Source: Chamaelirium japonicum | Lineage: Eukaryota > Streptophyta > Magnoliopsida > Liliales > Melanthiaceae | Direction: 5' to 3' | Assembly (NCBI GenBank): GCA_947650365.1 | Contig: OX393550.1 | Span: forward strand, 95,832,951 to 95,896,950 | DNA length: 64,000 bases | Shown: positions 1-10,560 of the stretch, piece after piece | How positions within the stretch are numbered: position 1 is the first letter of the stretch | Layout: each line of letters starts with the position of its first letter | Notes under the pieces: model-generated | Database searches by the model: none | What the model saw: the letters and a program-made list of their open reading frames with translations, nothing else | Told to the model about the DNA's origin: nothing | Program-made: the position numbers and the translations under genes

Positions 1-1323
1 AAACAAGGTATTGACTACACCGAAATTTTCTCACCCGTGGTGAAGATGACTTCTATTCGGGTCGTGTTAGCATTGGCGGCGAGTCTTGATTTGGAGATCG
101 AGCAGCTTGATGTCAAGACTGCCTTCTTGCATGGAGATTTGAAGGAGAAGATTTATATGATGCAGCCGGAAGGTTATGAGGTGAAGGGCAAGGAGCACTT
201 AGTGTGCCGCTTGAAGAAAAGCTTGTATGGGTTGAAGAAAGCACCGCGTCAGTGGTACAAGAAGTTTGACTCCTTTATGGCTTCTCAGAAGTATAAGCGG
301 ACAGCGGCAGATCACTGTGTCTACATCAAGAGATTCAAAGGAGGCAAGTTCATTGTTCTTCTGTTCTATGTGGATGATATGTTGATTGTGGGACAAGATG
401 CTAGTTTGATCAAGGAGCTAAAGCGAGACTTGGCAAAGGCGTTCGACATGAAGGACTTGGGTCCTGCTCAGCATATTTTGGGCATAAAGATCGAGAGGGA
501 TCGCAGCGGTCGACGACTTTGGTTATCTCAAGAGGCATATGTTGAGAAGGTGCTCGAGAGGTTCCACATGAAGGAGGTGAAGCCTGCGAGTACTCCTCTC
601 GCAGGTCACTTCAAGCTATGCTTAGCCTTATCACCGAAGACAGTGAAGAAGAAGGAGATGGAGTTGATTCCATATATGTCTGCCGTTGGTAGCCTCATGT
701 ATGCCATGGTGTGCACGAGGCCCGATATTGCTCAAGCCGTAGGGATGTTGAGCAAATTCATGTCAAATCCGGGCAAGGGGCACTGGGAGGCTGTGAAGTG
801 GGTACTTAGATATTTGAAAGGGACTTCTAAATACCGATTGTGCTTTGGCAAGGGAAGTCCGACTCTTACAGGATATACAGATGCTGATATGGCAGGAGAC
901 ATTGATAGCAAGAGGTCCACATCCGGCTATGTGTTTACCTTCTCAGGGGGAGCTGTGTCATGGCAGTCTCGTTTGCAGAAGTGTGTGGCACTGTCAACCA
1001 CCGAAGCAGAGTATATTGCCATGAATGAGGCCGGCAAGGAACTTCTATGGTTGAAGAGGTTCCTCCTAGAGTTGGGGATGAAGCAAGAGGCTTATGAGCT
1101 CAATTATGATAGCCAGAGTGCGATCGAGCTAAGCAAGAATGCTACCTACCATCCGAGGACCAAGCACATTGCAGTTCGTTATCACTGGATTCGGGAAGTG
1201 CTTGAAGAGGATGAAATGGTGCTTGAGAAGATCCACACTAGCAAAAACCCGGCAGATATGCTAACGAAGATGGTGGCTCGAGATAAACATGAGCTCTGTT
1301 GTGAGCTCATTAGCGTCACTTAA
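1..1323 (+). CDS. Ty1-copia Pol C-terminal part (reverse transcriptase + RNase H), 5' end outside window
   Basis: The frame is open from base 1 (KQGIDYTEIFSPVVKM) to a TAA at 1321-1323, so this is the last ~440 residues of a copia polyprotein. The reverse transcriptase part shows DVKTAFLHGDL, SLYGLKKAPRQWY and the catalytic YVDDM motif (around 370). The RNase H part shows TDADMAGD, the TEAEYIA block and DSQSAIELSKN, followed by RTKHI and the C-terminal KNPADMLTK. The product would copy element RNA into DNA inside cytoplasmic particles. The NPADMLTK ending and the layout resemble the Tork/Tnt1 lineage; that assignment is by memory of family motifs. No stop or frameshift interrupts the visible part, so the element may be fairly young. 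The 5' LTR, Gag, protease and integrase lie left of the window. Confidence 0.95.
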   Translation, partial: KQGIDYTEIFSPVVKMTSIRVVLALAASLDLEIEQLDVKTAFLHGDLKEKIYMMQPEGYEVKGKEHLVCRLKKSLYGLKKAPRQWYKKFDSFMASQKYKRTAADHCVYIKRFKGGKFIVLLFYVDDMLIVGQDASLIKELKRDLAKAFDMKDLGPAQHILGIKIERDRSGRRLWLSQEAYVEKVLERFHMKEVKPASTPLAGHFKLCLALSPKTVKKKEMELIPYMSAVGSLMYAMVCTRPDIAQAVGMLSKFMSNPGKGHWEAVKWVLRYLKGTSKYRLCFGKGSPTLTGYTDADMAGDIDSKRSTSGYVFTFSGGAVSWQSRLQKCVALSTTEAEYIAMNEAGKELLWLKRFLLELGMKQEAYELNYDSQSAIELSKNATYHPRTKHIAVRYHWIREVLEEDEMVLEKIHTSKNPADMLTKMVARDKHELCCELISVT

Positions 1324-1356
1324 TGGCTTTGAAGACGTCTTCCTCTCCATGGGTCT

Positions 1357-1368
1357 GGAGGGGGAGAT
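1357..1368 (+). other. Polypurine tract of the copia element
   Basis: GGAGGGGGAGAT lies directly before the TG that opens the 3' LTR, 33 bp after the Pol stop. This is the expected plus-strand primer site for reverse transcription. Confidence 0.85.
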
Positions 1369-2085
1369 TGTTGGGGTTCCATCCCCATAGAGGAGACCCA
1401 AAGGGGAGGGGAGCATAGCTCCTTCCCAATCGGACTTGCACCCGAGTCACCCGGCGCGAGACCCGACTCGTCCGGGCGAGTTCCTTAGCCACAAATGAGC
1501 AGAAAATTCAGCAAACCCACTTGGGCGAAGTCGGGTCGGATCTGTTTTTCTGCAGACCCGTTTTGGGATGTTTTAAAGGCTCTTTGAAGGGGCTTTTGGA
1601 GTATGCTTGAGTTGGCTTTGAGAAACCTTGGAGAGGGCTTTGAGGGCTGATTTTCTAAGGGAGAAGAAGTGCTTTCTTCTACAAGGGAGGAGAAGATTTC
1701 CTTGGGGATCGATCTTCAACGGATAGATCGGATCTAAGCTTGCAAAGAGGTATGTTCCTTGAGGCTTGCTAGGGTCTCTACTTGTTGAGCCCTAGAAGGG
1801 GGGAAAGGTGTAGATCTAGAAGGAGGAAGAAGAAGGAGTCGGGTTGTACTCTCGTCTTGCTTGCCGTCTTTGATAGTGAAGCCCTCCCCCGAGCATTTGC
1901 TCCGAGCATTTGCTCACCGTGGTTTTTCCCGCAAGGGTTTCCACGTAAATCCCCGAGTCATCTTCTTTGCTTGTGATTGAATTATTTTGCATTTGTGATT
2001 GGATTGTTGTTTGCTCCTTTTTTGGTTCATCTCACGGGGAAGAGATCGTCGGTTTCGTGTTTGAGCCGGTGCGGTTTTCCCATCA
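1369..2085 (+). repeat. 3' LTR of the Ty1-copia element
   Basis: It starts with TGTTGGGG right after the polypurine tract and most plausibly ends at CCCATCA (2079-2085), giving an imperfect TGTTGGG/TGATGGG terminal inverted pair and about 717 bp. The next five bases, GAAAC, would be the target duplication; the matching 5' copy is outside the window. The start is well supported. The end is inferred from the TG..CA rule. Confidence 0.75.
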
Positions 2086-3171
2086 GAAACAAAAAAATGT
2101 TGTAGATGTGTAGATTTTAGGTCCAGGAGTCCAACTTCCTCCACCATTTTTTTTTTGGGTGATTTGTAGGGGAGATCACAACAGACCTCAGAGGCACCAG
2201 AACCTAGTGCAAGTAACAAAAAGAGTCGCCACTTTGGCGAAAAAGAAATTGCCACATTCCGGCGAAGACACCCACGGTCTAAAACCAACACAAACATCGC
2301 CACACCGGCAAACAACCATAAGGACACCAGCCCTAAAACCGCCACACCGGCGAGCCAACATCAGGGTCAACATTCCACCACAAGGCTGCATACCAGTGCA
2401 GCAACAAAGAAAAGAAAAAAAAAACCCATCTAAAGGCCATCACAAGCCCAAAACCGGAGGAGCCGCAATGTAGTCGGCACCACCAGCCATCACTCCAGGA
2501 CCGCCACTCTGTGTCGAACGAGAATCTCCAACCACCATCGAGGTCCAAAGCCGCAGCAACGAGCCGAGGCGAGGTCCACTGGACCTATACAAAGACCTCC
2601 GCACCGAGTAGCCCAAGCTTTCGCACCTCGCCGGATTTGAAGGGCCGCCGGACTCGAGGGGCAGCCGGAGGTAGACTGCGTGACCAAATCCCTAAAAAAA
2701 AAACAAGAACAAAAACTCTGTACACCCCTATCTACAAAGAATTGGAAGGAGAAAAGCCCAAATCAGAATCCCGGGAAGGATTCTGTCGAAGATCCCGGCC
2801 TCCCCAGCGTCATTAGCGGTGGCAATTGAGGAGGCCAAGATGTTTCCAGCAAAACCCTAAACCAAGGACGGGAAAAGGGGACGCACCCCTAGGCCAAGAT
2901 GTTTCCAACAAAATCCTCCACCTTAGTTGCGCTAATGGGATGGTTTGTGTCATGACTCGAAGGGCTACGAGACAGTTTGGCAAAACCGATCTGCACCAGA
3001 ATTTGCACGTCTCGGGACCCATTGGAGTGTCACTCCATGCACTTGCTGCCTTCAAATGTATCATTAGGTGCTAATTTTGTGCTGTGATCACTCTAGCCGT
3101 AGATCATCTTTCAAGAACCATGGTTTCTTGAGTTCATAGTCACCCTCCCCTTCCCTTCCCTTCCCCTTTGC
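2086..3171. other. Non-coding, probable old repeat debris
   Basis: No gene is recognised. A poly-T run at 2147-2156 followed by GGGTGATTTG looks like the 3' end of a minus-strand retroposon and resembles the LINE tail at 43633. Two diverged copies of GGCCAAGATGTTTCC occur at 2833 and 2892. Open frames here are short and show no family motifs. Confidence 0.5.
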
Positions 3172-3179
3172 TTCGTGGG

Positions 3180-3584
3180 TAGGGCTGGCAATTCTGGACC
3201 CGACACAAAGTTAGTGGGTCTGGATCTGGGTTAAACGGGTTTCGGTCGTAAACGGGTCGACACGGTAGGCCCGTGAAGACCCGTTTAAAATTCAACTGGT
3301 CGGGTCGGGTCTACCCGCAATCCGATACTGGAGTATGTTGTTCCAGTGGGTCTTATCGGGTCAGGTCGAGTCGAGTCGGATTGGGTCAGATCGGGTCAAC
3401 TGAATAGAACCCATGTGGTAAACGGGTCTTATCGGGTCTAGCCATTTTATAAACGGGTCGGGTATGGATTTAGGGTCTAGACACGATTAGTTAAACGGGT
3501 CGGTTCCGGGTCCAGGGGTTTTGGACACGACCCGAAACTAGACACGACACGAACCCGATCCGACACGACCCATTGCCACCCCTA
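3180..3584. mobile_element. hAT-type MITE with ACCCG/CGGGT-rich interior
   Basis: The terminal inverted repeats are TAGGGCTGGCAAT and ATTGCCACCCCTA. A perfect 8-bp target duplication TTCGTGGG lies at 3172-3179 and 3585-3592, as expected for hAT transposition. The interior is dominated by degenerate CGGGTC/GACCCG pentamers arranged head to head. It has no coding capacity, so it would depend on a transposase made elsewhere. Confidence 0.9.
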
Positions 3585-3758
3585 TTCGTGGGTTCTCCAA
3601 TGTCGATGATAACAGTTGCAACAAGCGGCCCCGATGACGACGATCATGGTGCACAGCAGGAATGGTTGGTCCAATGTATTTAACGACAAACAATGGTCGC
3701 AGTCCTTTGCTCAGATCTGGTTGGCAGGGAGCAACGACAGGCATGAATGATGACTTCA

Positions 3759-3962
3759 TGTTGAGACGGCCATGCCTCACATGGGTTAGTCCCACATCGG
3801 TAATGGGAGCAGGCGATGGGCCGTTTATATACCCTTCTTGGATACCCAACTCCTCACAAAACCGGCTTGTAAGGGGGGTCCAAGGCGGGTATATAAATGG
3901 CCCATCACCTGCTCCCATTACCGATGTGGGACTAACCCATATGAGGCATGATCATCTCAACA
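3759..3962. repeat. Palindromic TRIM LTR (head-to-head copies)
   Basis: The segment opens TGTTGAGACGGCCATGCC and closes with its inverse, GGCATGATCATCTCAACA. Each arm (~95 bp) matches the LTR of the TRIM at 35443, including GTTAGTCCCACATCGG and TATATACCC. On the minus strand it is preceded by an internal region with a primer-binding site, so it stands where an LTR should stand but is itself a foldback. Confidence 0.75.
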
Positions 3963-4025
3963 CCTCCCCTATCGCGGGACACGTGTGGCAAGAGCACTAT
4001 CGAGAGTAGCTCTCGGAGAGGGTCT

Positions 4026-4038
4026 AGCTCTAATACCA
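4026..4038 (-). other. Primer-binding site of a TRIM (diverged)
   Basis: Minus strand TGGTATTAGAGCT, one base from the usual initiator-Met tRNA complement (TGGTATCAGAGC-type). It sits directly next to the LTR at 4039-4146. Confidence 0.7.
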
Positions 4039-4146
4039 TGTTACGATTCCCATGCCCCCTCAAAATCCGTGATGAGAGGGAGGGGGCAACAATATATAAA
4101 GACATAGAACTCCCACCTTTTTACCAATGTGGGACTATTCTCAACA
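4039..4146 (-). repeat. TRIM LTR
   Basis: On the minus strand it runs from TGTTGAGAATAG to GTAACA and is followed at once by a primer-binding site. It contains GTCCCACATTGG and a TATATA box. Length is ~108 bp, typical for TRIM LTRs. It is flanked by two internal regions, so two TRIM units share this LTR in tandem. Confidence 0.75.
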
Positions 4147-4194
4147 CTTCATATCGAAAAGGAGGGCATCCAGGAGGGGAGAGGGTCGATGACC

Positions 4195-4207
4195 CGCTCT
4201 GATACCA
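4195..4207 (-). other. Primer-binding site of a second TRIM unit
   Basis: Minus strand TGGTATCAGAGCG, the classic initiator-Met tRNA complement. A ~50-bp purine/pyrimidine-biased internal region leads from it to the LTR at 4146. The outer 5' LTR is reduced to a few bases (GTAACA). Confidence 0.75.
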
Positions 4208-4225
4208 TGTTACAAGGACTTCCTT

Positions 4226-4228
<3 letters not shown>

Positions 4229-4288
<60 letters not shown>
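4229..4288. repeat. (GA)n microsatellite
   Basis: About 60 bp of uninterrupted GA, directly beyond the TRIM cluster. Confidence 0.95.
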
Positions 4289-4606
4289 CTAGGATTTGGA
4301 GATATTAGGCCAATGAGTCTATATATATAGGCAATGTACAAGGATGAGAGAGGTATCCTATACATTGTTATCTATGCTGTACAATATCACTCACAAGATC
4401 TCAAGTAAAAAACTCAAAGTCCTCAAGTATAACCTTGTCAATTTTCAAGTTTCATGTGATTAAGTGGAATTTGAAGGTTCCCACAATCCAATGCCGCTTG
4501 AGACATCAATTGCCGCCACCGACTGCCACAGTGAAAGAGCCCTTAAGTCCCAAATGAAATAACTCAAGATTCTAGGTGCGAGGAGATTAAAATATTTGAC
4601 TCAAAT
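4289..4606. other. Unassigned non-coding stretch
   Basis: No open frame, TIR or LTR signal is seen. Confidence 0.5.
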
Positions 4607-4616
4607 TCCTTACAAA

Positions 4617-4649
4617 TTCCTTTAGGAGGGGTTCTCAAAAAAAAAAAAG
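4617..4649 (+). mobile_element. Ultra-short 5'-truncated LINE insertion
   Basis: The 33-bp insert TTCCTTTAGGAGGGGTTCTC plus poly-A equals the last ~20 bp and tail of the LINE at 6764-12536 (there on the minus strand). It is flanked by a perfect 10-bp duplication TCCTTACAAA at 4607-4616 and 4650-4659. This is the signature of target-primed reverse transcription that stopped after about 20 nucleotides. Confidence 0.8.
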
Positions 4650-4806
4650 TCCTTACAAACTGTGTTGTCACCTTCAAGGTCATGAGCTCAAAGTCCATGG
4701 ACTGGGAAGGTTCATAGGAGTTCCTGAGAGCCCGTCATTTTCAACAACTATAATTGATTCGAGTAATGCTGTTTGAACATACTATGGGACAACTCTGTGG
4801 GACAAC

Positions 4807-5066
4807 CAGGGTCGGCTCAACCATAAGGCCATTTAGGCAGCCACCTAAGGTCACATGTAAAAGAAGGCCTCTAAGATTCAAAATCATTCAAATAGCTTAA
4901 GGCCTCATATGAAAAGAAGGTTCCAAATTGTTCGAAATAACCTGACACCCCATATAAAATTAAAACCTATAACTATTGTAATTTATAATAATATGTTAAA
5001 TAGCAAAAAAGCATTATTTAGAGTTTTTGCCTTAAGCCTCAACGTACTTGTGTTGAGCCGGCCCTG
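4807..5066. mobile_element. hAT-type MITE
   Basis: The ends CAGGGTCGGCTCAA and TTGAGCCGGCCCTG are inverted repeats of the common plant CAGGGCCGGC type. Flanks GGGACAAC (4799-4806) and GAAACAAC (5067-5074) agree at 6 of 8 bases, consistent with an aged 8-bp duplication. The interior is AT-rich and non-coding. Confidence 0.7.
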
Positions 5067-5174
5067 GAAACAACACGCGATGGTGTGGGGCTGGCCAGCG
5101 CTCAGTGCCGCTTGGCGCAAATCCCGATACACTAAGCGTTGGCCGATGCCCCCACTACGGGTTGTTTCGCAGTA

Positions 5175-6320
5175 TTTTTTTTTTTTTCGAGAAATCCCTC
5201 GTGTGTGGAGGGGGGTTTGGCAAATAGAGAAACTGAGTAAATCAACTAAAATTACGAAGGACCCCATGGGCTATAGGAAAATTTTCACTGAATCCTTCAA
5301 CTTCCCCGAAATGGTTGTTGCCCAATATTGCCTAACAGACTCCATCGTTCGTCTGATAATCTCCGTTGTTGGACTGTATTTATTCTTGAAAACTCTCTTA
5401 TTCCTCATTAGCCATATGCTCCAACAAATGGCTATCGTGAAATATCCCATGTTTTCCTTGGTACACCCGGAACTCTCCGTCTTTTCCAAGTGGACCATAG
5501 GGAGGTAGATTGGCAAGATGAAGGGAGATATCAAACCTTCTCTTAAAATAGCTCTACACTTCTTTTGTTGAGGGGCATAGTAACAGGAGGTTGACATCTT
5601 CATCTACATTGTTGCACAAGTGGCAAGTAACCTCGTGGATGTCTAGATGGTTCCATCTTCTAAGGTTCACCTTTGTGAAAATGTTATCTTTGATTGAAAG
5701 ACAAAGAAATATTACCATTTTTAGGGGCGTTCTACCTTTCCATAGGTGTTTTGATGTTGGGTAAGAGTTTGAGCCTTGGTTCAAGAGTTTATAGAATGAT
5801 TTGATTGTGATCTTCCTTGTATAGGATGGCCACCATGAGATAGAATCTGACACTCCGGAGATGGAGAAAGGAGACGATATAAGCATTAGGTCATCCAGCT
5901 GGGCTTGCATGTTATCTGTGATTGGGGAGGAGGAGATCAGATTCCAAATTGTTTGAGCTCTACATATACGCGCTTCAATATATATCTTGGCTTTCTTATT
6001 CTGGACTAGATTGTATAACTCCGGAAACAAGACACTGAATGATATATCTCTGATCCAATTATCCTCCCAGAACTTGATATGCCTTCCATTTCCCAAAACG
6101 ATTTTACTCTCTATCTTGAAAGTTGAACTCACTTTGTTGATACCTTTTCAAAATGGAGATAGCTTCCCTGAGATACAGCCTCTTATCTGAACCCGGGAGA
6201 CTTTCTTGAAGTATATTCTCTTAATAATCTCCTGCCATTTATCTTCGTTATCATGTTGTTCCACCATCATTTTCCCAATAATGCTACGTTGAAACCTCTC
6301 AGATTGATAACTCCATAGTA
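5175..6320 (-). pseudogene. 5'-truncated LINE, ORF2 C-terminal relic (zf-RVT region)
   Basis: Poly-T at 5175-5187 marks the 3' tail, so the element reads on the minus strand. Translation from about 6310 down to 5270 gives a decayed C-terminal ORF2: GKMMVEQ (counterpart of LGKWWWRLQ), then VLGNGRHIKFWEDNWI, SWWPSYTRKITIKSFY, a zinc-finger-like CHLCNNVDEDVNLLLLC and FTIAICWSIWLMRNKRVF. These match, in order, the same region of the longer LINE at 6764-12536. At least one frameshift or stop separates the segment ending at 5554 from the one starting near 5603. The endonuclease and RT core are missing. No clear target duplication was found. Confidence 0.85.
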
Positions 6321-6526
6321 TATTCAACTGGCATTACTTAGTTATGAAATAAACACACAAATGCACATCTTAACCCTGATGGGAAGAAAAACATAATCAA
6401 TTAGCACATATATATGATGCCATTGGCCTGGAACTGCAAAAACTACTATAAAACCCACCAAAAACTAATGGAAAATAGTAGGAACTGTTGAAAATCACTA
6501 GAAATTATTGAAAAATTCACCCAGGA

Positions 6527-6528
<2 letters not shown>
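6321..6528. other. Unassigned AT-rich non-coding stretch
   Basis: No gene or clear repeat boundary. It contains short repeats of the type AAAACTACTAGAAA and leads into the (TA)n tract. Confidence 0.4.

Positions 6529-6595
<67 letters not shown>
6529..6595. repeat. (TA)n tract, left flank of foldback element D
   Basis: 67 bp of pure alternating TA, continued functionally by the (TA)n at 12777 if the LINE between them is removed. Confidence 0.95.
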
Positions 6596-6596
<1 letters not shown>

Positions 6597-6763
6597 TGTT
6601 TTTGCACTGTTCAATGGACACTGTTTTTGCACTCAATTTTTTACACCGATTTTCAAACCATTAGATAGAGGTTTTAGAATTTCATGATTTTTTGTGAGCA
6701 TAATCATCTTGTCTTAGATAACACATCCACAAAAAATCAGCACATTCTAAATCCTCTAGACTT
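6596..6763. mobile_element. Foldback element D, left arm
   Basis: The sequence after (TA)n, CAATGGACACTGTTTTTGCA, reappears inverted just before the (TA)n at 12777. The arm then carries the shared module: GAGGTTTTAGAATTTCATGA ... CACAAAAAATCAGCACATTC (6667-6757). The arm stops at AATCCTCTAGACTT (6750-6763), the LINE target duplication, so the LINE split this element. Confidence 0.8.
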
Positions 6764-6832
6764 TTTTTTTTTTTGAGAACCCCTCCTAAAGGAGGGAGGG
6801 TTTGGCGGACCCCAACCAGAAATCATTATTAA

Positions 6833-9800
6833 CTAAGATAACAGATTGTTACAAAAACTGGTAGCCTCCGGCCCTAGTTTGTCTCTCCAAGGCACAATCC
6901 AAGCGCGGAAAAAGAAAATCACCGAAAGCCACAGCTTTTCCTGCCCTGCCGACTTGCCATTGAAAATTCTGTTGTTCCGCTCAAGCCATATCACCCACAC
7001 GATTGCCATGACCAGGACGTCCCATGGCTTCCGGATCTCCACCGGAATGTTCCTTCTCCTCCATGAAGTCCATAGCCCTCTGAGGGTCCTGGGATGCGAA
7101 GAGAGGCCTGCCTTGCTCTCGAAGTGATCCCATAATACCCTTGCAAAAGTACACCCGAGCAGAAGATGAGAGGATGTCTCCTCCTCCGAAGCGCAGAAGG
7201 TGCATGTAGCATCCGTTGCCTGGGGGTGATGGCGCCTCATCAGGTTGGCCTTCGTCAAAATCTTGTTCCTCGAAGCCAACAAGGAAAAAATTTGGACCTT
7301 CGACGGAGCCTTCGATTTCCAGATGGCATTTGACGACCCATGCCGCTGCACCCGAGGCAGGAGATGATCGTAGAAGGACCTAACCGAGAATACTCCTGCG
7401 GAAATGCTGGACCATCGAACCGCATCCTTGACTGGCCGGAACGAAGCCGCCTGAAGGATCAATAGGAGGTCCTGCAACTCCCGCTGACCATCCTGATCCA
7501 AAGGGGCAGCGAACCTCAGACGCCACCCGATAGACCCTCGCCTCATGCTAGCCTGGGAGCGGACTGTAGCTCCCTTGCTTCGGGCCACAGCAAAAAGTGC
7601 TGGGAAGAGTTGCTCCAGAGGTCTGTCCCCTAGCCAAGTATCCCTCCAGAATCTGATATCTCTCCCATCTCCTAGCACAAGCGTAGTAGCCTCCCTATAG
7701 AGATCTTTGACCCTGAGAATGCCACGCCAAAAGTGGGATAATCTGCCTGACAGTCGACCCCGCGCTTGCAGAGGGGAGAACCTCCTAAAATACTTAGCCA
7801 AAATGACTTCCCGCCAGGATCCACCTGTTCCCTGCTGCAGTCTCCACCACCATTTCCCCAACATAGAGATGTTGAATCTGCGCAGGTCCAGGACTCCCAA
7901 ACCACCCATCTTCTTTGGAAGGCAAACCTGATCCCATCTCATAAGGTTGTAGCCACCTGCGCCAGCATCAATCCCATGCCAAAGGAAAGATCGCCGAATC
8001 CTGTCTATCCGGTCAATTACCCATGACGGCAGGTAGTAAAAGGAAAGATAGTAGCAGGGAATAGAAGAAAGAACCGAGTTGACCAGCACCAGCCTGCCTC
8101 CCGAAGAAAGAAATCTACCTTTTCATCCCTCCAGTCTCCTCTCGATCTTGAGAATTAGCTGCTCCCAATCCTCACGCCGCAGAGCTCTGTCACTGATTGG
8201 CAGCCCTAGATACTTCATAGGCAAGGAAGATACCTTACAGTTCAGAAGCCTAGCTAATCCGCTGCCTGCATCACCTGGACCAATGTAGTAGAGGCTGCTC
8301 TTCTGGAAATTGATCCTAAGGCCCGAAGTCAGCTCCAACCCGTAGAGGAGGATTTTGAGGGAGACCAACTGGAAGGGGCAAGCCGCTGTGAATAAGAGAG
8401 AGTCATCAGCATAGTGCAGATTAGACGTAGTCCACCCGTGACCGCCCACTCCCTTAATCAGCCCCTCAGCGTTCGCCTTACGCACTGCGGCATCAAAGGC
8501 GTCTACAACTAAAATGAACAAATAAGGGGAAAGAGGGCACCCCTGCTTCAACCCCTTGTACACCTTGAAGTCCTTGCCCTGCTCCCCATTGATAAGACAA
8601 GACAACTTCGAGGAAACCAATATTTCTCTAACCCACCTTAGCCATCCGCTAGAAAAGCCTTTGGCTCGCAAAAGATCAAGCAAGAAATCCCACCTGATTT
8701 GATCAAAAGCCCTCTCGAAATCGATCTTCAGCAGAACACCTTCTTCGCCAGACTCGCGCAGGTGAAAGATGGTCTCATGGGTTGCCGCTACACTGTCCAG
8801 GATTAAACACCCCTTGATGAAAGCGGTCTGGGAGGGAGAGACAAGCAGGGAGATGTTGTCCGCGAGCCTATTGGCTAAGACCTTCGAAATAATCTTGTAG
8901 AGACAGTTAGAGAAGGAGATCGGTCTGTAGTCCCGAATAGTCTCTGCAGAAGATTTCTTAGGAAGGAGGATAATCCACGAGTGATTCAGGCAGTGCAGAC
9001 GCACCTTACCCGAGAAGAAGTCCCGCAGTAGCCGGCAAAGGTCGCTCTCCAACATGTCCCAGTACTCCTGGTAGAAGGACATTGGGAATCCGTCCGGACC
9101 CGGGGCCCCTTCACCTCTGGATTGAAAGACAGGCCTCCGAAAATCCTCGTCAGTAAAGGCAACATCAATGCCCGAGCCCCCTGGTATCCTCGGAAAGTCC
9201 GCACCATCCCAATCAAAGAAGATCCCCGTAGGAGCCTCCGATTCCAAGAAAGAGGACTTGAAAAAGGAAGTGGTCGCCTCTAAGATGTCCGCCGTGGTCG
9301 TCAACTCTCTTTCCTCGTGCCTCACAGAGGTCAGAAAGTTCTTTCTCCTCCGAGCGTTAGCGACTCTGTGGAAGTAGAAGGTATTCGCATCCCCCAACTT
9401 CACCCATTGTTCCTTCGAGCGCTGCCGCCACATCTCCTCCTCCTTTCTCAAGACCAGCACTAGACTCTCATTCAGCTCCTTAAGCCTATCTGAATCCGGC
9501 AATGAGAGGGTGGCAGATTCCCCTTTCACTTCCAGAGCCTGAATCTCAGCCAAAATTGAGGCCTTCTGCCTTAGAACATTGCCAAAATGGCTCTTGCTCC
9601 AGCACTGCAGCTTCTTCTTAACGAACCTGAGCTTCCTCGCCATGTTCAAGGCTGAGTTTTCGATCCAACCTGCCTCAAACCACCAACCCGCAAGCATGCT
9701 CTTGAACCCTTCCTCCATTGACCACATTGCCTCGAACCTGAAGGGGGGCCGGACAGGAGCAATCGAGTCAGTCGAGAGGAGGATCGGGGCGTGATCAGAA

Positions 9801-10465
9801 ATGCATGAAGCCAGTCCAGCCTGAATTGAACCTGGAAAAAGCACGTCCCATTCCGACAAGATCAAGAACCTATCCAGCCTAGCTAGGATGGGGTCCTCTC
9901 GCTTGTTACTCCACGTAAAGGTACGCCCGGTCAAAGGGAGGTCAATCAGCTCCTGGTGCCTGATAAAATGGGAGAAGGCCCTCATAGCCGAAATATCCCC
10001 TCCACTACGGAGTCGCTCCCCCGATCCTCGAGTGACATTGAAATCCCCCGCGATGACCCATGGGCCTCGAAAATTAGTCCTAAGTAAGGACAGCTCCGTC
10101 CAGAAGTCCTCTCCCCTACTATGATCCGTGGGGCCATAAACCGATGACAGCATCTACTCCATGCCATCCAAACGGTTCAGAAACACCAGAGATAGAGAGA
10201 AGACCCCAACATTCGTGCTCTTCAAGAGGAAAAGGTCATCACTGAACCCTATCAGAATACCTCCCGAAGCTCCCGTAGCATCCTTAGCTTCCCAGTTCGC
10301 AATCTTCCTAGTGCTGAGCGAACGAAAAAAGTGGCTCGTCGGGTTCTCCCGCTTCGACTCCTGAATACAAATGATGTCCACATCATGAATGGAAGCAAAA
10401 GAACTGGCCGCTCTCCTCTTCTCAGATTTCCCCAGGCCTCTAACATTCCAAGATAGAATCTTCAT
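6833..10465 (-). pseudogene. LINE ORF2 (APE endonuclease + reverse transcriptase + zf-RVT) with two nonsense codons
   Basis: The frame starts at MKILSWNVRGLG (ATG at 10465) and stays in one frame to 6833, about 1,210 codons, normal for a plant L1 ORF2. Order of parts: APE endonuclease (SWNVRGLG, IQESK, GDFNVTRG, ISDHAPI); reverse transcriptase (RDYRPIS, INGEQGKDFKVYKGLKQGCPLSP is split here as GLKQGCPLSP, and the catalytic HYADDSLLF near 8402-8413); then a C-terminal region with GKWWWRLQ, VLGDGRDIRFWRDTWL and a zf-RVT finger (CTFCASEEETSSHLLLGC, near 7150-7205). In-frame stops TAG at 10154-10156 and TGA at 8123-8125 both replace what is normally a tryptophan, which fits G-to-A change (cytosine deamination on the other strand). 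Everything else is intact, so inactivation looks recent. Confidence 0.92.
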
Positions 10466-10560
10466 AAAACCAAGCAGACTCCACACCACCTCCAACACTC
10501 GAAAGCTAGCCCACTTAGGAGGCCAACTTCGCCCTCTTCTCCTCTAGAGCCCTGATAGAA

